Shown piece by piece: positions 9,217 to 12,265 of a stretch of 12,265 bases of DNA; the first letter of the stretch is position 1; every line of letters starts with the position of its first letter. Both the position numbers and the translations under genes were made by a program. The stretch spans positions 1-12,265 of the forward strand of contig CAZUHN010000292.1 in the NCBI GenBank assembly GCA_964620535.1, in the 5' to 3' direction. Origin of the DNA: CAZUHN01 sp964620535. GTDB taxonomy: Bacteria; UBA8248. The notes under the pieces are model-generated. The model saw only the letters and a list, made by a program, of their open reading frames with translations. It was not told the origin of the DNA and searched no databases.

Positions 9217-9555
9217 GTGGAACCTAAAAAATGTCATCTGTTCGTTTGCATTAATCAACGCCCCCAGAATCATCCCCAGGGATGCTGTCAGTCCAAAGGA
9301 AGCATCGAGGTCATCCAGGCCCTGAACGAAGCGGTGGGCATGAGCGATCTTGCCGAGAACACCGCCGTCGCCGGGGCCACCTGCCTCGGCCCTTGCACGA
9401 TGGGGCCTACCATCGTCGTCTATCCCGAAGGGGTTTGGTACACTGGGGTGAAAAAGGAAGATGTGCCGGAACTCGTGGAAGAGCATTTGAAAAATGGAAG
9501 AGTCGTCGAAAGGCTGCGGCTTCGTCTGCCCGAGCCGGATCCCCCCTCCTCCTGA
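9217..9555 (+). CDS. Thioredoxin-like [2Fe-2S] ferredoxin
   Basis: A 112-residue small iron-sulfur protein of the thioredoxin-like [2Fe-2S] family (related to the NuoE C-terminal half and Shethna-type ferredoxins), expected to be a soluble electron carrier. Family landmarks are the N-terminal CINQRPQNHPQGCCQSKGS, giving C11 and C23/C24, and TCLGPCTMGPTIVVYPEGVW, giving C56 and C60; the four cluster ligands are probably C11, C24, C56 and C60. The C-terminal GVKKEDVPELVEEHLKNG is also typical. Start GTG 9217, with AGG about six bases upstream; no ATG fits. It is the first gene of a plus-strand operon, 15 bases before the small UxaA subunit, so it may supply electrons to, or help mature, the iron-dependent dehydratase; that link is inferred from position only. 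Similar ferredoxins often stand alone. Confidence 0.92.
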   Translation: MEPKKCHLFVCINQRPQNHPQGCCQSKGSIEVIQALNEAVGMSDLAENTAVAGATCLGPCTMGPTIVVYPEGVWYTGVKKEDVPELVEEHLKNGRVVERLRLRLPEPDPPSS

Positions 9556-9570
9556 GAGCGAGGAAGGCTC

Positions 9571-9843
9571 GTGTCCCGCGCCCTTATCCTGCATGAGAAG
9601 GACAACGTCGCCACCGCCCTGGCAGACCTCACCTCCGGCGAAGTTGTCACGGTGGAAGGCACGAATACACCTTTTCCGATCAAAACCAGAGAGCAAATCC
9701 CATTCGGCCACAAGATTGCGATCACTCCCATCTCTCCTCGGGCTACAATCCGAAAGTACGGGGAAAGCATCGGGAAGGCCACGCGGCGAATCCTCCCGGG
9801 CGCCCACGTTCACGTCCACAACCTCAAGAGCACCCGGGGATAA
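9571..9843 (+). CDS. UxaA-family small subunit (SAF domain)
   Basis: A 90-residue SAF-domain protein equal to the N-terminal domain of altronate dehydratase UxaA, or to the small subunit of split enzymes such as sulfolactate sulfo-lyase SuyA. It shows LHEKDNVATALADL at the start, the central IPFGHKIAI, then IRKYGESIGKA, and the closing HVHVHNLKS, whose histidines are expected near the metal or substrate site. Start GTG 9571, preceded by GAGGAAG. Two bases separate its stop from the next GTG, a spacing typical of co-translated subunits of one enzyme. It probably works in a complex with the 9846-11075 product in dehydration or elimination of a hydroxy acid. The choice between altronate/galactarate-type dehydratase, sulfo-lyase or another activity cannot be made from the sequence. 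Confidence 0.9.
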   Translation: MSRALILHEKDNVATALADLTSGEVVTVEGTNTPFPIKTREQIPFGHKIAITPISPRATIRKYGESIGKATRRILPGAHVHVHNLKSTRG

Positions 9844-9845
9844 CG

Positions 9846-11075
9846 GTGACCGCGCGAAAGGTCTCAAAACGGAAACTCCCCCGGCGGGCGGCGCGATCCC
9901 GCGCAAAGAAAAAAAGCCTGGCCTTCCTGGGATACCGCCGACCTGCTGGCGAGCCCGGTGCGCGGAACCTCTTGGTTGCCCTCAGCGTCATGGACAACGT
10001 GAACCCCCTTGTGCGGCGTATCGGCGCGCAGTTCCGCGATGTCACTCCAATCACGACTACCTTCGGTCGAAACCCGATGGGAGAAGACGCAGTGTGGCAC
10101 AAACGAGTCATGGGACACTTGGCCGGACATCCCAACGTCGGGGCCTCCCTCTTCGTGAGCCTGGAGCCCGAGAGCGCGCGGGCCATCGCTGAGGTTGCGG
10201 CAGCGGCCTCCCCCTGGCTGCCCATCGAGATTGTCACCATCCAGGAAACTGGCGGCACTTTGAAGAGTACCGCCCGGGGCCTGGAGCTCGCCGCCAGGCT
10301 CTCAGGGCATCTGACCAAAGCGAAACGGGAGCCATGCGGCCTTGGGGAGATAACGCTCGGCGCCGAGTGCGGCGGTTCAGACACCACGAGCGGCCTCATC
10401 TCCAATCCCTTATCCGGAATTGTGGCCGACCGGGTCATCGACTCAGGGGGAACAGTTCTGTTTTCCGAAACACTCGAGATTATCGGCGCGGAACATCTGC
10501 TGGCGCAGCGGGCGGGCGACGCCAAAACCCGTCGGCGGCTTCTCTCGGGCGTAAAGCGGGCACTCGCCTACGCCGCTTCTATGGGAGTGGATCTCATCGG
10601 CTGCAACCCGACGGCGGACAACATCGCGGGCGGGATCTCCTCCATCGAGGAAAAGAGCCTCGGCGCCATCAAAAAAGCGGGGAGCCACACCATCGTCGAG
10701 GTGATTGGCGTGGGCGAGCGTCCGAGCCAGAGAGGGACGGTTTTTGTCGATGCTCCCTGCGCCGCCGTGGAGAACCTCACCTGCCTAGCGGCGTGCGGCG
10801 CCCAAGCCATTCTCTTCTCCACGGGCGGCGGCAATCCCATCGCCAATCCTATCTCCCCCACCCTTAAATTCACCGGGAACCCGCGCACCGCCCTCCATAT
10901 ACCTGAAAACATCGACCTCGACCTGGGCGGTGTGATGGAGGGGCGCATGGGGTTTAGAGAGGCGGCGGACGCCCTCCAGGCGGAACTCGTCGCCACCCTG
11001 AGCGGAAAACCGACCGCCGGGGAGATCCTGGGTGAGACAGAGATAGCGGTCAGTCGCGCCGCGCTGAATCTTTGA
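9846..11075 (+). CDS. UxaA-family dehydratase/lyase large subunit, divergent
   Basis: A 409-residue homologue of the large domain of UxaA and GarD (hydroxy-acid dehydratases that need Fe2+) and of SuyB. Conserved blocks are LGYRRPAGEPGARN near residue 28, HPNVGASL, AECGGSDTTSGLISNPLSG, ETLEIIGAEHLLAQRA, NPTADNIAGGISSIEEKSLGA and LFSTGGGNPIANPISPTLK. Compared with E. coli UxaA as I recall it, three cysteine sites are gone: VGCVN is VMDNVN, YGCSQLGDD is FGRNPMGED, and GLGCE is SLEPE. The CGGSD cysteine remains. The first ~25 residues are an unusual Lys/Arg-rich extension (TARKVSKRKLPRRAARSRAKKK). GTG 9846 has GGGGA just upstream and no better start follows. It lies two bases after the small subunit. 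The family is certain; the reaction is not. Confidence 0.9.
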   Translation: MTARKVSKRKLPRRAARSRAKKKSLAFLGYRRPAGEPGARNLLVALSVMDNVNPLVRRIGAQFRDVTPITTTFGRNPMGEDAVWHKRVMGHLAGHPNVGASLFVSLEPESARAIAEVAAAASPWLPIEIVTIQETGGTLKSTARGLELAARLSGHLTKAKREPCGLGEITLGAECGGSDTTSGLISNPLSGIVADRVIDSGGTVLFSETLEIIGAEHLLAQRAGDAKTRRRLLSGVKRALAYAASMGVDLIGCNPTADNIAGGISSIEEKSLGAIKKAGSHTIVEVIGVGERPSQRGTVFVDAPCAAVENLTCLAACGAQAILFSTGGGNPIANPISPTLKFTGNPRTALHIPENIDLDLGGVMEGRMGFREAADALQAELVATLSGKPTAGEILGETEIAVSRAALNL

Positions 11076-11104
11076 ACCACCACTTCCCCTCATCTTCACC
11101 TCTT

Positions 11105-11121
11105 GTCCCGATCGTTCGGAC
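11105..11121 (+). terminator. Weak terminator candidate after the UxaA operon
   Basis: GTCC and GGAC arms with partial inner pairing form a short stem 30 bases after the UxaA large-subunit stop, followed by a pyrimidine-rich stretch (CTCTCCTCTTCTCGACTTTTCTT). The stem is short and has a mismatch, so the call is tentative. Confidence 0.25.
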
Positions 11122-11179
11122 TCTCCTCTTCTCGACTTTTCTTCCAGCGCACAGATACCTGACACGGCAGCATACAATC

Positions 11180-11207
11180 TTGACAAAAGGTCGGTGCACA
11201 ATGTAAA
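11180..11207 (+). promoter_or_regulatory. Sigma70-like promoter of the LLM oxidoreductase gene
   Basis: A perfect TTGACA (11180-11185), 16-base spacer, then TGTAAA (11202-11207, four of six). Transcription would start near 11214, giving a leader of about 137 bases before the ATG at 11351. This suggests the oxidoreductase is transcribed separately from the UxaA operon. Confidence 0.45.
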
Positions 11208-11225
11208 TGTCTTCCTTCGGAATCA

Positions 11226-11240
11226 GTTGTAGATCTACCA
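11226..11240. promoter_or_regulatory. Palindrome around GTAGATCTAC, candidate operator
   Basis: GTAGATCTAC (11229-11238) is a perfect 10-bp palindrome, with nearly symmetric flanks (TTGTAGATCTACCAA as a whole). It begins about 12 bases after the predicted transcription start of the LLM gene, a usual place for a repressor site. A CCGGG...CCCGG pair at 11252-11273 further down the leader could form a hairpin. Confidence 0.3.
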
Positions 11241-11350
11241 ATTCCGCAAGACCGGGCGTGCGATCTGACCCGGCCTGCGGCGATGTCGCTTGCGTTCCCT
11301 TTTTCGAATCATTTTCAAGCTCGATAGCGTTTAATAAAGGACTTCTTGCG

Positions 11351-12265
11351 ATGACGCGCATTGGATTCGCGACGGGTTATTCTCCATTAATGAACGTGCG
11401 GAAAATGGCTGACTGGATGAAGGGCGCCGACGAGCGAGGCTACGAGCTCGGCTTCTTCTCGGAAACCATCGAGGTCATGCGGGATTCCGTTTCTGCCCTG
11501 GCGGCCTTTGCGCTCGCAACCAAAAAGATCCATATTGGATGTACCCAGATCGTCCGCCTCCGGACGCCAGTCATACAGAGCCAGACCATCGCCACGCTGG
11601 ACGAGCTCTCCGAGGGCCGCCTGATCTTGGCGCCCGGGGCCTGCACAAAAACGCACGCCATATGGAACTCCCTAGAAGTGGAAGACCCGGTCCAATCACT
11701 GCGGGACTACGTGACGGCTCTCCGGAAAATCGTCTCGGGCGAAAAGAAGATCGACTGGCAAGGTGAAACCATAACATTGGACCGGGTTGAGCTCGCCTGG
11801 AAACCGTACCGGACATACATCCCCATGTGGTTCGCGGCCACAAGCAAAACGGGGCTTCGCATCGCCGGAGAGTTGGGAGACGGGGTAATGCTGAACGCGA
11901 TAACCTCTCCCGAGTATCTCACGAATGCTATTCGGATCTGCAAGGAATCGTGCGAAGCGGCGGGGAGGGACTGGAGCCAGTTCCAGGTCGCCTGTCTAAT
12001 CGTCTCCTCGGTGGAGGACAACCACGAAAAAGCTCTCGACCAAGTGCGCTGGGAGGTTGCCAGCAAGTTCGACCGGATCCAGATCGAGTTCAATGCCGGA
12101 CAGCGCATTCGGGTCGGCGATCCTCACCTCAAAAAAGAGGATTTTCCGAGGTTCCGCGAAGCCGAGGAAAAGGGCGGAAAGGAGCTTCTCGCAAAAACTA
12201 TCCCCGTTTCTTACATCGAAAATATGACCGCCTCGGGAACACCGCAGGAGATCCTTGACCGGGTG
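11351..12265 (+). CDS. LLM-class flavin-dependent oxidoreductase (cut by window edge)
   Basis: Luciferase-like TIM-barrel oxidoreductase using FMN or F420; 305 codons are present of a usual ~330-350, with the end beyond the right edge. I translated it directly from ATG 11351, which has AAAGGA nine bases upstream. Family features are the N-terminal TRIGFATGYSPLMNVRKMADWMKGADERGYELGFFSE strand-helix-strand, KIHIGCTQIVRLRTPVIQSQTIATLDELSEGRLILAPGA with the expected cofactor-contacting glycine-rich turn, and the later YIPMWFAATSKTGLRIAGELGDGVML, typical of the F420/FMN-binding barrel. The conserved early part and continuous reading frame show an intact gene. The subfamily resembles Mer/F420-type proteins more than bacterial luciferase, but the cofactor and substrate cannot be told. 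It follows the UxaA operon on the same strand after 275 bp with its own promoter candidate, so a shared pathway is possible but unproven. Confidence 0.93.
   Translation, partial: MTRIGFATGYSPLMNVRKMADWMKGADERGYELGFFSETIEVMRDSVSALAAFALATKKIHIGCTQIVRLRTPVIQSQTIATLDELSEGRLILAPGACTKTHAIWNSLEVEDPVQSLRDYVTALRKIVSGEKKIDWQGETITLDRVELAWKPYRTYIPMWFAATSKTGLRIAGELGDGVMLNAITSPEYLTNAIRICKESCEAAGRDWSQFQVACLIVSSVEDNHEKALDQVRWEVASKFDRIQIEFNAGQRIRVGDPHLKKEDFPRFREAEEKGGKELLAKTIPVSYIENMTASGTPQEILDRV

Noticed and set aside
8969..9325. 118-codon plus-strand frame with GAAGG before its ATG
   Set aside because: Overlaps the ferredoxin gene in another frame, shows no domain, and its ATG lies upstream of the likely promoter at 9126-9155.
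8773..9906. 377-codon minus-strand open frame
   Set aside because: Covers the M16 5' end, the divergent gap and the ferredoxin and small-subunit genes in the wrong frame or strand; no domain seen.

Overview
The window comes from a Gram-negative-type, GC-rich bacterium. The genes are short-spaced with bacterial Shine-Dalgarno sites. Starts are often TTG or GTG, and one gene appears to have no canonical start at all. The mix of a long HflX, a fused two-unit M16 peptidase, a split UxaA-type dehydratase and an LLM-class flavin oxidoreductase resembles uncultivated deltaproteobacteria-like, Tectomicrobia or NC10/Rokubacteria-type lineages. That placement is inferred from gene content only and is weak.

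Layout. Positions 1-1565 (minus) hold the N-terminal 521 codons of leucyl-tRNA synthetase, cut by the left edge. Positions 1728-2150 (minus) hold a 4HBT/YbgC-type acyl-CoA thioesterase. Positions 2200-3564 (minus) hold the magnesium transporter MgtE; thioesterase and mgtE are about 50 bp apart and probably co-transcribed. A divergent control region (3565-3770) carries a good sigma70-like promoter in each direction and a 34-bp inverted repeat at the predicted mgtE transcription start. Positions 3771-5486 (plus) hold the ribosome-associated GTPase HflX, overlapped at its end by an unrecognised exported coiled-coil protein (5455-6159). Convergent to it, 6179-8932 (minus) holds a large fused M16 zinc peptidase.

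A second divergent region (8933-9216) contains inverted repeats and a promoter for a tight three-gene plus-strand operon: a thioredoxin-like [2Fe-2S] ferredoxin (9217-9555), a small SAF-domain subunit (9571-9843) and a large UxaA-family dehydratase subunit (9846-11075). After a 275-bp gap with its own promoter candidate and a palindrome, an LLM-class flavin-dependent oxidoreductase (11351 to the right edge) begins.

The left two thirds is mostly housekeeping: translation, Mg2+ homeostasis, ribosome rescue and proteolysis. The right third looks like an accessory catabolic module: a two-subunit hydroxy-acid dehydratase or lyase preceded by a small ferredoxin and followed by a flavin oxidoreductase. 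Its substrate cannot be read from the sequence. The large subunit lacks three cysteines that I recall as conserved in classical altronate dehydratases, so this module is the best candidate here for undescribed biochemistry. I see no CRISPR array, tRNA, rRNA, insertion sequence or phage gene.
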